The notes under the pieces are model-generated. The model was not told the origin of the DNA. It did not search any database and saw only the letters and a program-made list of their open reading frames with translations. DNA of 64,000 nucleotides from an uncultured Pelagibacteraceae bacterium (GTDB lineage: Bacteria > Pseudomonadota > Alphaproteobacteria > Pelagibacterales > Pelagibacteraceae), in assembly GCA_902539445.1 (NCBI GenBank), contig CACBIY010000001.1, positions 1-64,000 of the forward strand. The letters are read 5' to 3'. Below are positions 1 to 11,594 of the stretch, piece by piece (the first letter of the stretch is position 1; the number at the start of each line of letters is the position of its first letter). A program made the position numbers and the translations under genes.

Positions 1-279
1 TACTCCAGGCAAATCCTTAACTCGTCCACCTCTGATTAAAACAACTGAGTGTTCTTGTAAATTATGGCCTTCACCTGGTATATATGCTGTAACTTCAAAA
101 CCATTTGACAGTCTTACTCTAGCAACTTTTCTGAGTGCAGAGTTAGGTTTCTTTGGGGTAGTCGTATAAACTTTGACACAAACACCTCTTTTTAAAGGTT
201 GTTTCTGTAGAGCGGGAACTTTATTCCTCTTAACTTGTTTAACTCTCTTCTTTTTTAACAACTGATTAATTGTTGGCAT
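1..279 (-). CDS. rpsL: 30S ribosomal protein S12 (partial, C-terminus off the left edge)
   Basis: Reading the minus strand from an ATG at 279 gives [12 protein letters not shown] followed by the S12 core, including [19 protein letters not shown] and the [10 protein letters not shown] segment; 93 codons are present and the end lies outside the window. S12 sits at the decoding centre of the small subunit. The lysine in the TPKKPNSA loop, where streptomycin resistance substitutions arise, is the wild-type residue. It follows rpoC on the same strand after a 159-bp spacer, as expected at the junction of the beta operon and the str operon. Confidence 0.97.
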   Translation of the reverse strand, partial: MPTINQLLKKKRVKQVKRNKVPALQKQPLKRGVCVKVYTTTPKKPNSALRKVARVRLSNGFEVTAYIPGEGHNLQEHSVVLIRGGRVKDLPGV

Positions 280-381
280 AAATTCTATATTAATTATATT
301 TTTGATGAAATAACTGACAGATCAATTATGGCAGCGTTTAGTACATTCAGTTAGTACTACATTCCAACCAAAAACATCGCC

Positions 382-409
382 AAAATACTTATAAATTGAA
401 TTTTGTCAA
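382..409 (-). promoter_or_regulatory. Candidate sigma-70 promoter for the rpsL (str) operon
   Basis: On the minus strand a perfect TTGACA (404-409) is followed after 16 bp by TATTTT (382-387). It lies in the 280-438 spacer between rpoC and rpsL and points at rpsL. No strong terminator for rpoC is visible in the spacer, so rpsL may also receive read-through. This is a pattern match only; the -10 element is weak. Confidence 0.45.
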
Positions 410-438
410 ACAAAACCTGTGATTTTAGTCTGTTTTTT

Positions 439-3400
439 CTATTGATTTGCTTGGGTTTCTGAGGCTTCAATCTTTTCCTGCTCAGATAAGAATTTGTTAT
501 CATCTTCAAGCGCTTTTTTATTCCATCTATTTTTGATATTTCCAGTTCCAGCAGGTACCAACCTACCAACGATAACATTCTCTTTTAATCCATTTAACGG
601 GTCAATTTTACCTTTAATTGCAGCATCAGTTAAAACTCTTGTAGTTTCTTGGAATGAAGCAGCGGAGATAAATGACTCTGTCTGTAAAGAAGCTTTTGTA
701 ATACCCATTAAAACTCTTTCACCTAAAGCAGGGGTTTTATTTTCTGATTTGAGTTTTTCATTCATATTTTCAAATTTTATTCTGTCAACTATTTCACCCG
801 GTAAATAAGATGAGTCACCTGATGATTTCACTTCTACTTTCTTCAACATTTGTCTTAAAATAGTTTCGATATGTTTATCATTTATGATAACACCTTGTAG
901 TCTGTAAACTTCCTGAACCTGATTAACAAAATATTCAGTCAAATCTTTTATACCCATTATCCTTAAGATATCATGTGGTAAAGGTTGACCATCAAGCAGA
1001 TATTCTCCTTTTTTAATTTTTTCACCTTGGTTAAAGTTGATATGCTTTCCTTTGGGAATTAAATAATTTGATGGTTCGCTTCCGTCTTCAGGAACAATTG
1101 AAATTCTTTGTTTACCTCTAACCTCTTTTCCAAAGATAACTTGTCCATCATTTTCAGCAATTATTGCACTATCTTTTGCCTTTCTTGCCTCAAATAATTC
1201 AGCAACTCTTGGTAGTCCTCCAGTAATGTCTTTTGTTTTTGTTGTTTCTTTTGGAAGCCTAGCAATTACATCACCTGCTGAAACTTTTTGTCCATCTTTA
1301 ACTGATAGAATTGAGTCTGGAACAAGATAATATCTTGCTTCATTATCATCTGCTTTTTTAATTACATTACCTTTTTCATCTCTAAGAGTAATTCTTGGTT
1401 TTAAATCAGTACTTTTTGATTGAGCTCTCCAATCTATTACAGACTTAGATGATATACCTGTAGCATCATCAGTAGTTTCTTGAATTGAAACTCCATCGAT
1501 CAAATCAACATAACTTGAAATACCACTCTTCTCAGCAATAACAGGTGTAGTGTAAGGATCCCATTCACAAATTTTAGTATTTGCTTTTACTTTATCACCA
1601 TTTTTAAAAAAAAGTTTTGATCCATAAGCAACTTTATAAACTGCAATTTGTACACCATTGTCATCTTCAATAGAAAGCTGAGTATTACGTCCCATTACAA
1701 TCAAATTCTTTTTAGAATCCTCTAAAATATTTGAGTTTAAGATCTTTAAAGTTCCCTCACTTTTAGTTACTATTTGTGAATCTTGTTTTACTGAAGCTGT
1801 TCCACCAACGTGGAAAGTTCTCATTGTAAGCTGAGTACCAGGCTCTCCGATTGATTGAGCTGAAATCATACCAATAGCCTCTCCGACATGAACCATTTTA
1901 CCTCTAGACAAATCTCTTCCATAACAAGTAGCACAAACTCCTTCTTTTGAACTACAAGTCATCACTGAATAAACTTTAAGTGATTTTATTCCAGCAGAGT
2001 CAATTTTATCACACCCAGCTTCATCTATCATGGTAGATTTTTTTAGAATAATTTCTCCTGTCAAAGGATGTTTTACATCTGAAGCTGTAACTCTACCTAA
2101 AGATCTCTCTGATAAACTGACAACAACATTTCCACCTTCTAAAATTTCAGAGAGTTCTATAAATCCTGGATTATCACAATTCTTTTTGGTAATTGTCAAA
2201 TCTTGTGCCACGTCACATAATCTTCTAGTTAAATATCCTGAACTTGCAGTTTTTAATGCTGTATCAGCTAAACCTTTTCTTGCTCCGTGAGTAGAATTAA
2301 AATATTCTAAAGCAGTTAATCCTTCTTTAAAATTTGATGTTATTGGACTTTCAATAATTTCACCAGAAGGTTTTGCAATTAAGCCTCTCATACCAGCCAA
2401 TTGTTTCATTTGAGCAGCTGAGCCTCTAGCACCACTGTCAGCCATCATAAATACTGAGTTAATTTTCAAGCCCTCCGATGTTTTTTCAGTTGCAGAAATA
2501 CCTTTCATCATTTCACCTGCTACACGATCAGTACATTTTGACCAAGCATCAACTACTTTATTATATTTTTCACCTCTAGTGATAAGTCCCTCAGCATATT
2601 GAGTTTCATAATCTGAGATCAATTTTTTTGTATCATCTATTAATTGAGTTTTACTTTCTGGTATGACTAAGTCATCTTTACCAAAAGAAATTCCAGCTTT
2701 AAACGCATGTTTGAAACCTAAATCCTTTAGTTTGTCACAGAAAATAACAGTTGTTTTTTGACCACAAAATCTAAAGACAATATCAATTACTTCAGAAACA
2801 ACTTTTTTTGGTAATAATCTATCAACCAATGAAAATTTAATATCTTTATTTTTTGGTAATAAATTTGCTAGTAAAAATCTTCCTGCTGTGGATGTATATT
2901 TTTCAAACTTCTTGTTTCCTTTTTCATCAACAGTTTCAAATCTTGATATAATTGTATTATGAACTTTTAGTTGTCCTGAAGACAAAGCGAATTCTATTTG
3001 ATCTGCGTTTAGAAAATATCCTGTTGGTTTATCAGTTAACGGTTCTTGAGATAAATAATAAATTCCTAAAATCATATCCTGACTTGGAACAATAATTGGT
3101 TTACCGTTTGATGGTGATAAAATATTATTCGTTGATAACATTAATATTCTTGCTTCTAGTTGAGCTTCTAAGCTTAAAGGAACGTGCACTGCCATTTGAT
3201 CCCCATCAAAATCAGCATTAAATGCTGCACATGTAAGAGGGTGTAACTCAATAGCATCTCCTTCAATCAATTTTGGTTCAAAAGCTTGAACACCTAATCT
3301 ATGAAGTGTTGGTGCTCTATTCAATAAAACTGGATGTTCTCTCACAATTAATTCCAAAGCATCCCACACAGCATTAGTCTCCTTTTCAACAAGTTTTTTT

Positions 3401-4602
3401 GCTTGTTTGATTGTTGAAGCCAATCCTAATTTATTTAATCTCGCATATAAAAATGGTTTAAATAATTCTAATGCCATTTTTTTTGGTAATCCACATTCAT
3501 GTAATTTTAAGTCAGGTCCGACAACAATCACAGATCTTCCAGAATAATCTACACGCTTACCTAAAAGATTTTGTCTAAATCTTCCTTGTTTACCTTTTAA
3601 CATTTCTGCTAAGGATTTTAATGGTCTTTTACCAGTTCCAGTTATTACTCTTCCTCTTCGACCATTATCAAATAATGCATCAACCGACTCTTGTAACATT
3701 CTTTTTTCATTTCTTACAATAATGTCAGGAGCTTTTAGATCCATTAATCTTTTTAAACGATTATTTCTGTTGATAACTCTTCTGTATAAATCATTTAGAT
3801 CTGAGGTAGCGAATCTACCACCATCCAAAGGAACTAAAGGTCTTAGCTCAGGTGGAATTACAGGAACAACTGTCATGATCATCCACTCTGGTTTTTGACC
3901 TGTATCAATAAAGGACTCTATTAGTTTTAACCTTTTAATAGCTCTTTCCTCATTAACTTTTGATTTTGTCTCTTTAATGTAACTAACTAAATTTTTTTTT
4001 TCTAATTCTAAATCAAGGTTCTTTAACATTTCTAAAACTGCCTCAGCTCCTATTCCAGCAGAAAAAGCTTCCTCACCAAACTCATCTTGATATTTTGCTA
4101 ATTCTTCCTCATTCAACAGCTGATTTTTTTTCAACCCAGTTAAACCAGGTTCAATTACAATGAAATTTTCGAAGTAAAGAACTCTTTCGATTTCCTTCAA
4201 TTTCATATCAACTGCTAAGGCTATTCTGCTAGGTAATGACTTTAAAAACCAAATATGTGCTACTGGAGTGGCAAGATTAATGTGACCCATTCTTTCTCTT
4301 CGAACATTTGATTTTGTTACTTCAACTCCACATTTTTCACAAATTATACCTCTGAATTTCATTCTCTTATATTTTCCACAGAGACATTCATAATCCTTGA
4401 TTGGACCAAATATTCTTGCACAGAATAATCCATCTTTTTCTGGTCTAAAAGTTCTATAATTGATTGTCTCGGGTTTTTTAATTTCACCATATGTCCAAGA
4501 TTTTATTTTCTCCGGACTTGCTAAAGAAATTTTTATGCTATTAAAATTTTGAGCCTCTGCTATTTCTGAATTTTTGAACAAATCTGTTATTTCTTTTTTC
4601 AT
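439..4602 (-). CDS. rpoC: DNA-directed RNA polymerase subunit beta'
   Basis: Largest subunit of RNA polymerase, 1387 residues, close to the usual proteobacterial length. The N-terminal zinc ribbon cysteines (CLCG...CEKCG) lie near residues 71-92, the catalytic magnesium-binding NADFDGD motif near 462, and the second zinc site (cysteines near 807 and 880-894, [11 protein letters not shown]) towards the middle. The trigger-loop region [16 protein letters not shown] is intact. It starts 2 bp after the rpoB stop and is the last gene of the secE-nusG-rplKAJL-rpoBC run. The C-terminus ends in a polar, glutamine/glutamate-rich tail. Confidence 0.99.
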   Translation of the reverse strand: MKKEITDLFKNSEIAEAQNFNSIKISLASPEKIKSWTYGEIKKPETINYRTFRPEKDGLFCARIFGPIKDYECLCGKYKRMKFRGIICEKCGVEVTKSNVRRERMGHINLATPVAHIWFLKSLPSRIALAVDMKLKEIERVLYFENFIVIEPGLTGLKKNQLLNEEELAKYQDEFGEEAFSAGIGAEAVLEMLKNLDLELEKKNLVSYIKETKSKVNEERAIKRLKLIESFIDTGQKPEWMIMTVVPVIPPELRPLVPLDGGRFATSDLNDLYRRVINRNNRLKRLMDLKAPDIIVRNEKRMLQESVDALFDNGRRGRVITGTGKRPLKSLAEMLKGKQGRFRQNLLGKRVDYSGRSVIVVGPDLKLHECGLPKKMALELFKPFLYARLNKLGLASTIKQAKKLVEKETNAVWDALELIVREHPVLLNRAPTLHRLGVQAFEPKLIEGDAIELHPLTCAAFNADFDGDQMAVHVPLSLEAQLEARILMLSTNNILSPSNGKPIIVPSQDMILGIYYLSQEPLTDKPTGYFLNADQIEFALSSGQLKVHNTIISRFETVDEKGNKKFEKYTSTAGRFLLANLLPKNKDIKFSLVDRLLPKKVVSEVIDIVFRFCGQKTTVIFCDKLKDLGFKHAFKAGISFGKDDLVIPESKTQLIDDTKKLISDYETQYAEGLITRGEKYNKVVDAWSKCTDRVAGEMMKGISATEKTSEGLKINSVFMMADSGARGSAAQMKQLAGMRGLIAKPSGEIIESPITSNFKEGLTALEYFNSTHGARKGLADTALKTASSGYLTRRLCDVAQDLTITKKNCDNPGFIELSEILEGGNVVVSLSERSLGRVTASDVKHPLTGEIILKKSTMIDEAGCDKIDSAGIKSLKVYSVMTCSSKEGVCATCYGRDLSRGKMVHVGEAIGMISAQSIGEPGTQLTMRTFHVGGTASVKQDSQIVTKSEGTLKILNSNILEDSKKNLIVMGRNTQLSIEDDNGVQIAVYKVAYGSKLFFKNGDKVKANTKICEWDPYTTPVIAEKSGISSYVDLIDGVSIQETTDDATGISSKSVIDWRAQSKSTDLKPRITLRDEKGNVIKKADDNEARYYLVPDSILSVKDGQKVSAGDVIARLPKETTKTKDITGGLPRVAELFEARKAKDSAIIAENDGQVIFGKEVRGKQRISIVPEDGSEPSNYLIPKGKHINFNQGEKIKKGEYLLDGQPLPHDILRIMGIKDLTEYFVNQVQEVYRLQGVIINDKHIETILRQMLKKVEVKSSGDSSYLPGEIVDRIKFENMNEKLKSENKTPALGERVLMGITKASLQTESFISAASFQETTRVLTDAAIKGKIDPLNGLKENVIVGRLVPAGTGNIKNRWNKKALEDDNKFLSEQEKIEASETQANQ

Positions 4603-4604
4603 AA

Positions 4605-7600
4605 TTAATTCAATTCCACATTTAATGCTAAAGATTTTATTTCTTTGACCAATACATTGAAAGATTCAGGTATACCAGACTCAAAGTTTTCTTCACCTTT
4701 AACAATTGTTTCATATACTTTAACTCTTCCTGCTACATCGTCTGATTTCACGGTTAATATTTCTTGTAAAGTATATGACGCTCCATATGCCTCTAAAGCC
4801 CAAACTTCCATTTCACCAAATCTTTGACCACCTAATTGTGCTTTTCCTCCTAGTGGTTGTTGCGTAACTAAGCTGTAAGGTCCAGTAGATCTTGCATGAA
4901 TTTTATCCTCTACTAAGTGATGTAGCTTAAGCATATAAATAATTCCAACTGTTACTGGTCTATCAAATTTTTCCCCCGTTCTTCCATCCCATAAATAAGT
5001 TTGTCCTGAGCCCGGTAATTTAGCTAATTCTAACATTTCTGTTACATCTCTTTCTTTTGCACCATCAAACACTGGTGTTGATATTGCAATTCCATTCCTT
5101 AGGTTTTCACATAAATCTTCAAACTCTGTTTTGTTTAACTTGTCAACTTTCTGATTATAGATTTCTTCACCATAAACAGATTTAAGAAAGCTTGATATCT
5201 TTTCAGTTTTTTCGACCTTTTTTTGGTTTTCATTAATTAAATTTTTTACTTGCTCACCAAATTCTTTACATGCCCATCCTAAGTGTGTTTCTAAGATCTG
5301 ACCTACATTCATACGGCTAGGAACTCCTAGAGGATTTAAAACTATATCAACTGGTCTTCCATCTTCTCTGTAAGGCATGTCCTCAACAGGAACAATTTTA
5401 CTAACTACCCCTTTGTTTCCATGTCTACCAGACATTTTATCTCCTGGTCTTAGTCTTCTTTTAATTGCAACAAAAACTTTAACCATTTTCATTACACTTG
5501 GTAAAAGATCATCACCACTTCTAATTTTTAAAACTTTATCCTCGAATCTTTCAATAATATCCTGTTCCGCTTTATTGTATTGGTCTTTTAATTGGGCAAT
5601 TGCAGCATCATTCTTTGAATTTCCATCAGTAATTTTAAAAACATCAGTAATTGATAAACTATTGATAGTTTCAAAATCAAGTTTAGCACCAACATCAATA
5701 TTTTTTATTTTTTTTGTCAAAGATGAGCCTGATAAAATTTGAGATGCTCTTTGCTTTATACTTCTTTCCAATATTTCCTCCTCAACAATTCTATCTTGTT
5801 GAACTTGTTCAATTTCAGCTCTTTCAATTGTTATAGATCTTTCATCTTTTTCAATACCATGTCTATTGAAAACTTTTACATCAACTACTGTTCCACTGCT
5901 TCCTCTGGACATTCTTAAAGATGTATCAGTTACATCTATTGCTTTCTCACCAAATATTGATCTAAGTAATTTTTCCTCAGGTCCTGAAGCTGAGTCACCT
6001 TTTGGTGTAACTTTACCAACTAAAATATCACCAGCATTCACTTCAGCGCCAATGTAAACGATACCAGACTCATCAAGATTTTTTAAAGCCTCCTCATTAA
6101 CATTCGGAATATCTCTGGTAATTTCTTCCTCACCTAGTTTAGTATCTCTTGCCATTATTTCATATTCAACAATGTGAACTGATGTGAATACATCATCTGT
6201 TACACATCTTTCTGAAATCAAAATTGAGTCTTCAAAATTGTATCCTTGCCAAGGCATAAATGCGACAGTAACATTTTTTCCTAAAGCTAATTCTCCTAAT
6301 CTAGTTGATGGGCCATCAGCAATTATATCACCAGTTTTAACTTTATCCCCTACTCTAACTAACGGTCTTTGATTAATACAAGTATTTTGATTTGATCTTT
6401 TAAACTTTTGAAGATTATATATATCAACACTAGATTTAGTAAAATCTGTTTCCTCAGTAACTTTAACAACAATTCTTTTTCCATCAATTTTATCAACTAT
6501 TCCATCTCTCTTTGCTACAATTGTTACACCTGAGTCTAGTGCAACATCGCTCTCAATACCTGTTCCTACTAATGGAGCCTCTGGTTTTAACAACGGAACT
6601 GCTTGTCTCATCATGTTTGATCCCATTAAAGCTCTGTTAGCATCATCATTTTCTAAAAAAGGAATAAGAGAAGCTGCTACTGATACGAGTTGTTTTGGAG
6701 ATACATCAATATAGTCAATAGTTTCAGGTTTCGATAATAAAAAATTTAAATTTTGTCTACAAGATACAAGTTCCTCAACAATTTTATTGTTTTTATCAAG
6801 TTTTGTGTTTGCTTGTGCGATTGTATATTTAGTCTCCTCCATCGCAGATAGATATTCAACTTTATCTTGAACTACTCCATCTTTAACTCTTTTATATGGA
6901 CTTTCAATAAATCCATATTTGTTAATTTTAGCATATGTTGATAAACTATTAATCAAACCAATGTTTGGTCCCTCAGGAGTTTCAATAGGACATATCCTTC
7001 CATAATGAGTAGGATGAACGTCACGTACCTCAAAGCCTGCTCTTTCACGAGTTAAACCACCAGGTCCTAATGCTGATACTCTTCTTTTATGAGTTATTTC
7101 AGATAAAGGATTTGTTTGATCCATAAACTGAGATAGTTGTGAACTTGCAAAAAAATCTTTTAATGAAACTGTTAGTGGTTTAGCATTAATTAAATCTTGT
7201 GGCATTGCGGACTCGATATCAAGAGTTGTCATTTTTTCTTTAATTGCTCTTTCCATTCGATAAACACCAATTCTGGCTTGATTTTCAACAAGCTCTCCTA
7301 CAGATCGTACTCGTCTATTTCCTAGATGGTCAATATCATCTACTTCGTCCTTTCCATCTCTAAGATCAAGCATCTTGTGAATTATTGCGATGATGTCATC
7401 ATTTCTCAAAATTGTAATTTTATCAGAACACTCTAAGTTCAATCTAGAATTCATTTTCACTCTACCAACATCAGATAGATCATATCTATCAGAGCTAAAG
7501 AACAGATTATTAAATATTTGAGTTGCTATTTCGATTGTCGGTGGTTCACCTGGTCTTAGCATTTTATAAATTTCGGTTATTGCCTCATCCTTGGTATTAT

Positions 7601-8693
7601 TTTTATCGTTAAATATTGTAGTTAATAAATAACCTCCCTTGTTGATTGAGTTAGTAACTGAAATATCGAGAGTATGAATTTTTGCATCTAATATTTGTTG
7701 AATTATGGTTTCGTTTAACTCAGTTCCAATTTTGAAAGTACCACCCTCTTCTTCATTTATCTTAATATCCTTATGTAAAAATTTTCCATACAAGGACTCT
7801 TTTGATACCAAAATATTTTTTAAACCATCATTAGATAATTTTTTTGCATTTAAATAATTTATTTTATCACCTAATTTTATAACAACTTTTCCAGTGTTAG
7901 CATCGATAACTTCTTCTGAAAAATTTTTAGCTTTATAATTTTCTGGATTAAATTTTGTTTTCCATTTTTGTGAATTAGTGTCATAAATAAACTTTTCATT
8001 TTCATAAAACTCGTTAGCGATATCTGATTTAGTAAAACCTAGAGCAAGTAATAAAGATGAAGCAAGAATCTTTTTTTTCCTATCAATTTTAAAATATAAA
8101 AAGTCTTTTACATCATATTCAAAATCTAACCATGAACCTCTGTTTGGAATTACACGACAATTAAATAATAATTTACCGCTTGCATGGGTTTTGCCTTTAT
8201 CATGATCAAAAAATACACCTGGACTTCTATGCATTTGGTTTACAACAACTCTTTGCACACCATTAGTTATAAAAGTTCCACTGTTAGTCATCATTGGAAC
8301 TTCCCCCATGTAAACTTCTTGTTCTTTTGCAGATAAAATATCTTTAGTATTATTCTCTTGATCTATTTCATAAACAACTAATCTAAGTGTACATTTTAAA
8401 GCAGATGAGTAAGTCAAACCTCTAGCGATACATTCTTCTACGTCAAACTTTGGTTTTTCTAATCTATAAGAAACATATTCCAATGTTGCCTTATCATTGA
8501 GGTCTTCTATTGGAAAAATACTTTTGAAAACTCTATCGAAACCTTTTGTTAATTCTAAATTTTCAGCATTAAAATCTGTTAATTCTTTATAGGAATTTTT
8601 TTGGACTTCTATTAAGTTCGGTATTGATAAACTCTCTTTAAGTTTACCAAAACTTTTTCTAATATTCTTTTTTTCAGTAAAAGATATTTGCAT
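4605..8693 (-). CDS. rpoB: DNA-directed RNA polymerase subunit beta
   Basis: Second-largest polymerase subunit, 1362 residues from the ATG at 8693; a TTG one codon upstream (8696) would only add one residue. The rifampicin-pocket region ([20 protein letters not shown], residues about 520-545) carries the normally sensitive residues. The conserved [12 protein letters not shown] segment is near residue 1085. A 55-bp gap with a perfect hairpin separates it from rplL upstream, and it is followed at once by rpoC. Confidence 0.99.
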   Translation of the reverse strand: MQISFTEKKNIRKSFGKLKESLSIPNLIEVQKNSYKELTDFNAENLELTKGFDRVFKSIFPIEDLNDKATLEYVSYRLEKPKFDVEECIARGLTYSSALKCTLRLVVYEIDQENNTKDILSAKEQEVYMGEVPMMTNSGTFITNGVQRVVVNQMHRSPGVFFDHDKGKTHASGKLLFNCRVIPNRGSWLDFEYDVKDFLYFKIDRKKKILASSLLLALGFTKSDIANEFYENEKFIYDTNSQKWKTKFNPENYKAKNFSEEVIDANTGKVVIKLGDKINYLNAKKLSNDGLKNILVSKESLYGKFLHKDIKINEEEGGTFKIGTELNETIIQQILDAKIHTLDISVTNSINKGGYLLTTIFNDKNNTKDEAITEIYKMLRPGEPPTIEIATQIFNNLFFSSDRYDLSDVGRVKMNSRLNLECSDKITILRNDDIIAIIHKMLDLRDGKDEVDDIDHLGNRRVRSVGELVENQARIGVYRMERAIKEKMTTLDIESAMPQDLINAKPLTVSLKDFFASSQLSQFMDQTNPLSEITHKRRVSALGPGGLTRERAGFEVRDVHPTHYGRICPIETPEGPNIGLINSLSTYAKINKYGFIESPYKRVKDGVVQDKVEYLSAMEETKYTIAQANTKLDKNNKIVEELVSCRQNLNFLLSKPETIDYIDVSPKQLVSVAASLIPFLENDDANRALMGSNMMRQAVPLLKPEAPLVGTGIESDVALDSGVTIVAKRDGIVDKIDGKRIVVKVTEETDFTKSSVDIYNLQKFKRSNQNTCINQRPLVRVGDKVKTGDIIADGPSTRLGELALGKNVTVAFMPWQGYNFEDSILISERCVTDDVFTSVHIVEYEIMARDTKLGEEEITRDIPNVNEEALKNLDESGIVYIGAEVNAGDILVGKVTPKGDSASGPEEKLLRSIFGEKAIDVTDTSLRMSRGSSGTVVDVKVFNRHGIEKDERSITIERAEIEQVQQDRIVEEEILERSIKQRASQILSGSSLTKKIKNIDVGAKLDFETINSLSITDVFKITDGNSKNDAAIAQLKDQYNKAEQDIIERFEDKVLKIRSGDDLLPSVMKMVKVFVAIKRRLRPGDKMSGRHGNKGVVSKIVPVEDMPYREDGRPVDIVLNPLGVPSRMNVGQILETHLGWACKEFGEQVKNLINENQKKVEKTEKISSFLKSVYGEEIYNQKVDKLNKTEFEDLCENLRNGIAISTPVFDGAKERDVTEMLELAKLPGSGQTYLWDGRTGEKFDRPVTVGIIYMLKLHHLVEDKIHARSTGPYSLVTQQPLGGKAQLGGQRFGEMEVWALEAYGASYTLQEILTVKSDDVAGRVKVYETIVKGEENFESGIPESFNVLVKEIKSLALNVELN

Positions 8694-8705
8694 CAATGTT
8701 TAACA

Positions 8706-8726
8706 CTGATTAATAAAATTAATCAG
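8706..8726 (-). promoter_or_regulatory. Hairpin in the rplL-rpoB spacer (probable RNA processing or attenuation site)
   Basis: CTGATTAA (8706-8713) and TTAATCAG (8719-8726) form a perfect 8-bp stem with a 5-nt loop in the only sizeable gap inside the rplK-rpoC run. There is no U-tract after the stem on the minus strand, so it does not look like a complete intrinsic terminator. In Escherichia coli the equivalent spacer holds an attenuator and an RNase III site that lower rpoBC relative to rplL; a similar role here is inferred from position. Confidence 0.5.
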
Positions 8727-8748
8727 AGCTAAAAAAATCCTTTTTAAT

Positions 8749-9114
8749 TTATTTAAGTTCTACTTTAGCGCCTGCAGCTTCTAACTTAGTCTTAATTTCT
8801 TCAGCTTCTTTTTTAGGAACACCAGTTTTTACTTCTTTAGGTGCACCTTCAACTAAATCTTTAGCCTCTTTTAGGCCTAGTGAAGTTGCTGCTCTTACTT
8901 CTTTAATAACGTTAATTTTTTTATCTCCTGCAGAAACTAACATGATCGTAAAGTCATCCTTATCTTCTGCTGCTGCCGCTGCGCCTGCTGCTGCTGGTGC
9001 TGCTGCTGCCATTGGGGTAACGCCCCATTTTTCTTCTAATTGTTTTGAGAGATCTGCTGCTTCAGCAACAGTCAAACTTGATAAATCTTCTATAATTTTA
9101 TTTAGGTCAGGCAT
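8749..9114 (-). CDS. rplL: 50S ribosomal protein L7/L12
   Basis: Stalk protein that recruits translational GTPases. It has 121 residues with the standard order: N-terminal dimerisation region, an Ala/Pro-rich flexible hinge near residues 37-50, and the C-terminal domain with [17 protein letters not shown]. The start is the ATG at 9114, three bases after the rplJ stop. Multiple L7/L12 copies bind L10, the product of the preceding gene. Confidence 0.98.
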   Translation of the reverse strand: MPDLNKIIEDLSSLTVAEAADLSKQLEEKWGVTPMAAAAPAAAGAAAAAEDKDDFTIMLVSAGDKKINVIKEVRAATSLGLKEAKDLVEGAPKEVKTGVPKKEAEEIKTKLEAAGAKVELK

Positions 9115-9117
9115 TAT

Positions 9118-9639
9118 TTACTCTTTAGGTTGTGTTTCAGAATTTTCTGGGGGTAAACTACTCATTTTTTCCGATCGTGCAAGCAAAATACTGACTAATT
9201 TTGATGCAGAAGCACTCAAAATACCAACAATATTTGCTCTTGCTTCATCTAAAGTTGGTAAACTTGCTACATTTAATACTCCAGCTTGATCTAAAACCTC
9301 ATTATCCATGATTCCACCAATTAATTTTAGATTCTCATTATCCTTAGCAAATTTCGATAAAATTCTTGCAGACATAATTGCATCCTCTCCAAATGCTACT
9401 GCTGTAGGTCCTGTAAATAATTTTGATAAATCCTTACATTTAGTTTTTTCTAAAGCTAATTTTGTAATTCTATTTTTAGTAATTTTAAAAACTATTCCGT
9501 GTTCTCTCATCTTTGATCTTAATTCATCAAGTTGGGGCATTGTTAAACCTTGATAATGAGTTACCATAACTGCTTTACTATTTTCAAATTGTGCAGTCAT
9601 TTCAGATATATAATTTTTTTTTTGTTCTTTGTTCATCAT
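9118..9639 (-). CDS. rplJ: 50S ribosomal protein L10
   Basis: Base of the ribosomal stalk, 173 residues. It opens with NKEQKKNYISEM, then the KNRITKLALEKT region and a C-terminal helical part that binds L7/L12. Two consecutive Met codons start the frame, so the exact start may be one residue later. Only six bases separate it from rplA, so there is no room for the long L10 leader used for autoregulation in Escherichia coli. Confidence 0.97.
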   Translation of the reverse strand: MMNKEQKKNYISEMTAQFENSKAVMVTHYQGLTMPQLDELRSKMREHGIVFKITKNRITKLALEKTKCKDLSKLFTGPTAVAFGEDAIMSARILSKFAKDNENLKLIGGIMDNEVLDQAGVLNVASLPTLDEARANIVGILSASASKLVSILLARSEKMSSLPPENSETQPKE

Positions 9640-9645
9640 AAAAAT

Positions 9646-10335
9646 TTAAATACTTTTTCCTAATTTCAATTTATAAGAGACACCCATAGTTGAGGTTATA
9701 AAGGCTGACTTAACTAATTCACCTTTCACTGTATTGTTAGATTTTTCTTTTTCAAGAGTTTCAATGATAGCATTATAATTCTTAATTAATTTATCATCAG
9801 CAAAAGATTTTTTACCTATACTTACACCAATATTTCCATCTTTATCGTTTCTTATTTCTGCTTGTCCAGATTTTGCGTCTCTTATTGCAGTTTTTAAATC
9901 CTCAGTAACAGAACCTAGTTTTGGATTAGGCATCAAACCCTTTGGACCAAGCACTTTACCTAATTTAGATAATTTAATCATCATTGAAGGTGTACAAATT
10001 AATTTTTCGAAATTAATTTCTCCATTTTTAATTTTTTCGATGAAATCATCACTTCCAACAATATCTGCACCTGCGGATTTTGCATCTGCGGATTTTGCCT
10101 CCTCACAAACAACCGCAACTTTTACCTTTTTACCTGAACCGCCTGGAAGATTTACAACTGTTCGAATATTAATTTCATTTTTTTTTTGTTTATTATTAAT
10201 TTGTAAACTTAAATCAATTGACTCATCAAATTTTGTAGTACAATTTTTTTTAACTACTTGGATTAATTTTTCAATACCCTCTGCAGATAATTCTGATGTT
10301 TTTTCTGGAAGTTTTTTAAATCTTTTTGATGTCAT
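9646..10335 (-). CDS. rplA: 50S ribosomal protein L1
   Basis: L1-stalk protein, 229 residues, the usual bacterial length. Diagnostic segments are NLPGGSGKKVKVAV, KLGKVLGPKGLMPNPK and the C-terminal STMGVSYKL. Its ATG shares one base with the TAA of rplK (TAATG), implying translational coupling. L1 is a classical autogenous repressor of the rplK-rplA messenger; no leader element for that was identified here. Confidence 0.98.
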   Translation of the reverse strand: MTSKRFKKLPEKTSELSAEGIEKLIQVVKKNCTTKFDESIDLSLQINNKQKKNEINIRTVVNLPGGSGKKVKVAVVCEEAKSADAKSAGADIVGSDDFIEKIKNGEINFEKLICTPSMMIKLSKLGKVLGPKGLMPNPKLGSVTEDLKTAIRDAKSGQAEIRNDKDGNIGVSIGKKSFADDKLIKNYNAIIETLEKEKSNNTVKGELVKSAFITSTMGVSYKLKLGKSI

Positions 10336-10766
10336 TAATCTTTTACCTCAATACCCATAGATCTTGCTGAACCAGCGATAATTTTTACTGCCTGTTCTAG
10401 ATCTATCGCATTTAAATCGTTCATTTTTTGTTTAGCAATTTCTTCTGCTTGTTTTTTTGTAATTGAGGCAACTATATTTCTTCCTGGTTCTTGTGAACCA
10501 CTTTTTAGCTTTGCAGCTTCTCTGATGAAGAATGAAGCTGGAGGTGATTTAATTTTAAAATCAAATTTTTTATCCTTGTAAACAGTAATTTCTACTGGAA
10601 CAGGTTTTCCTGCTAAGGATTTTGTTTTATCATTAAATGCTTTACAAAATTCCATTATGTTAACGCCTCGCTGACCTAAAGCAGGACCAACTGGTGGTGC
10701 TGGATTAGCTTGGCCACCTTTAATTTGTAACTTTATAAATCCACTAATTTCTTTTTTTGCTGCCAT
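10335..10766 (-). CDS. rplK: 50S ribosomal protein L11
   Basis: GTPase-centre protein, 143 residues. The N-terminal domain has [20 protein letters not shown] and the C-terminal RNA-binding domain ends with [10 protein letters not shown]. Its start overlaps the nusG stop by one base (TAATG). L11 with 23S rRNA forms the factor-binding centre where stringent factor senses uncharged tRNA. Confidence 0.98.
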   Translation of the reverse strand: MAAKKEISGFIKLQIKGGQANPAPPVGPALGQRGVNIMEFCKAFNDKTKSLAGKPVPVEITVYKDKKFDFKIKSPPASFFIREAAKLKSGSQEPGRNIVASITKKQAEEIAKQKMNDLNAIDLEQAVKIIAGSARSMGIEVKD

Positions 10767-11296
10767 TAACTTATTTTCTCCACTTGATTATATTCCAATT
10801 CAACTGGTGTCGGTCTTCCAAATATAGAAACAGAAACTTTTAATCTTGATTTTTCCTCATCAATTTCCTCAACCATTCCACTAAATGAAGCAAATGGTCC
10901 ATCTACTACCTGAACTTTTTCTCCAACGCTGTACTCTATACCAGATTTTGGCTGAGCCACACCATCTTTTATTTGACCCAATATCTTCTCTATTTCTTTG
11001 TCTGATACTGGGACAGGTATACCCTTTGTTCCTAAAAAACCGCTTACTCTCTTTATATTCTTGATCATATGATAAATGCTGTTGTCCATTTCACTCTTAA
11101 TTAAAACATAACCTGGAAAGTACTTTTTTTTTCTTTGAACTCTTTTGCCCCTTTTAACCTCAGTAACATCATGAGTTGGGACAATTATTTCATCAAATTT
11201 ATCAGAAATCTTTGCTTTCTCTGCCTCTTCCTTTATTAAACCAGCAACTTTATTTTCAAAACTTGAGTGAGATTGAACTATGTACCAGTTTTTCAT
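10766..11296 (-). CDS. nusG: Transcription termination/antitermination protein NusG
   Basis: 176 residues. The NGN domain begins [15 protein letters not shown] and contains the PGYVLIK segment; a C-terminal KOW domain (about 120-176) contains [13 protein letters not shown]. NusG bridges the polymerase beta' clamp to NusE/S10 or Rho and promotes processive transcription, fitting its place beside secE and the ribosomal-protein/rpoBC genes. Start and stop share one base with the neighbouring stop and start. Confidence 0.98.
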   Translation of the reverse strand: MKNWYIVQSHSSFENKVAGLIKEEAEKAKISDKFDEIIVPTHDVTEVKRGKRVQRKKKYFPGYVLIKSEMDNSIYHMIKNIKRVSGFLGTKGIPVPVSDKEIEKILGQIKDGVAQPKSGIEYSVGEKVQVVDGPFASFSGMVEEIDEEKSRLKVSVSIFGRPTPVELEYNQVEKIS

Positions 11297-11487
11297 TATA
11301 AACTCACTTTAAGTAAAAGCTCCAAGAAAAACTTTAAAACTTGATCAAGCAAAAGGAAAAATAATGACATCACCACTGCCATAGCAAAAACCATCAAGGC
11401 ACCTTGTACAGTTTCTTTGCCAGTTGGCCAAGTAACTTTAAAAGCTTCTTGTTTTACCTCTTGAATAAATTTAATTGGGTTTTTCAT
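11296..11487 (-). CDS. secE: Preprotein translocase subunit SecE
   Basis: Short 63-residue form with an amphipathic N-terminal segment (FIQEVKQEAFKVTWPTGKET) followed by one membrane helix of about 25 residues. This is the typical minimal bacterial SecE that clamps SecY in the inner membrane. It lies between tRNA-Trp and nusG, a conserved arrangement in alphaproteobacteria. Confidence 0.97.
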   Translation of the reverse strand: MKNPIKFIQEVKQEAFKVTWPTGKETVQGALMVFAMAVVMSLFFLLLDQVLKFFLELLLKVSL

Positions 11488-11509
11488 AATATAATTCAGT
11501 TTAGTTAAT

Positions 11510-11585
11510 TGGCAGGAGCGGAGGGACTCGAACCCTCAGCCTCCGGTTTTGGAGACCGGCGCTCTACCAATTGAGCTACACTCCT
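11510..11585 (-). tRNA. tRNA-Trp (anticodon CCA)
   Basis: On the minus strand the acceptor strand AGGAGTG (11579-11585) pairs with CGCTCCT near the 3' end, with a D arm, the anticodon loop CTCCAAA in a five-pair GC-rich stem, and the T loop TTCGAGT. CCA is encoded at 11510-11512. Its place between tuf and secE is the standard location of tRNA-Trp in proteobacteria. Confidence 0.97.
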
Positions 11586-11594
11586 ATATAGAGT

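Noticed and set aside
340-358. AGTAC...GTACT inverted repeat in the rpoC-rpsL spacer
   Set aside because: Only five base pairs with a 9-nt loop and no U-tract; too weak to call a terminator or leader structure.
8942-9289. 115-residue plus-strand frame over rplL/rplJ
   Set aside because: It is the mirror of the Ala-rich L7/L12 hinge and L10; alanine codons give another open frame on the opposite strand.
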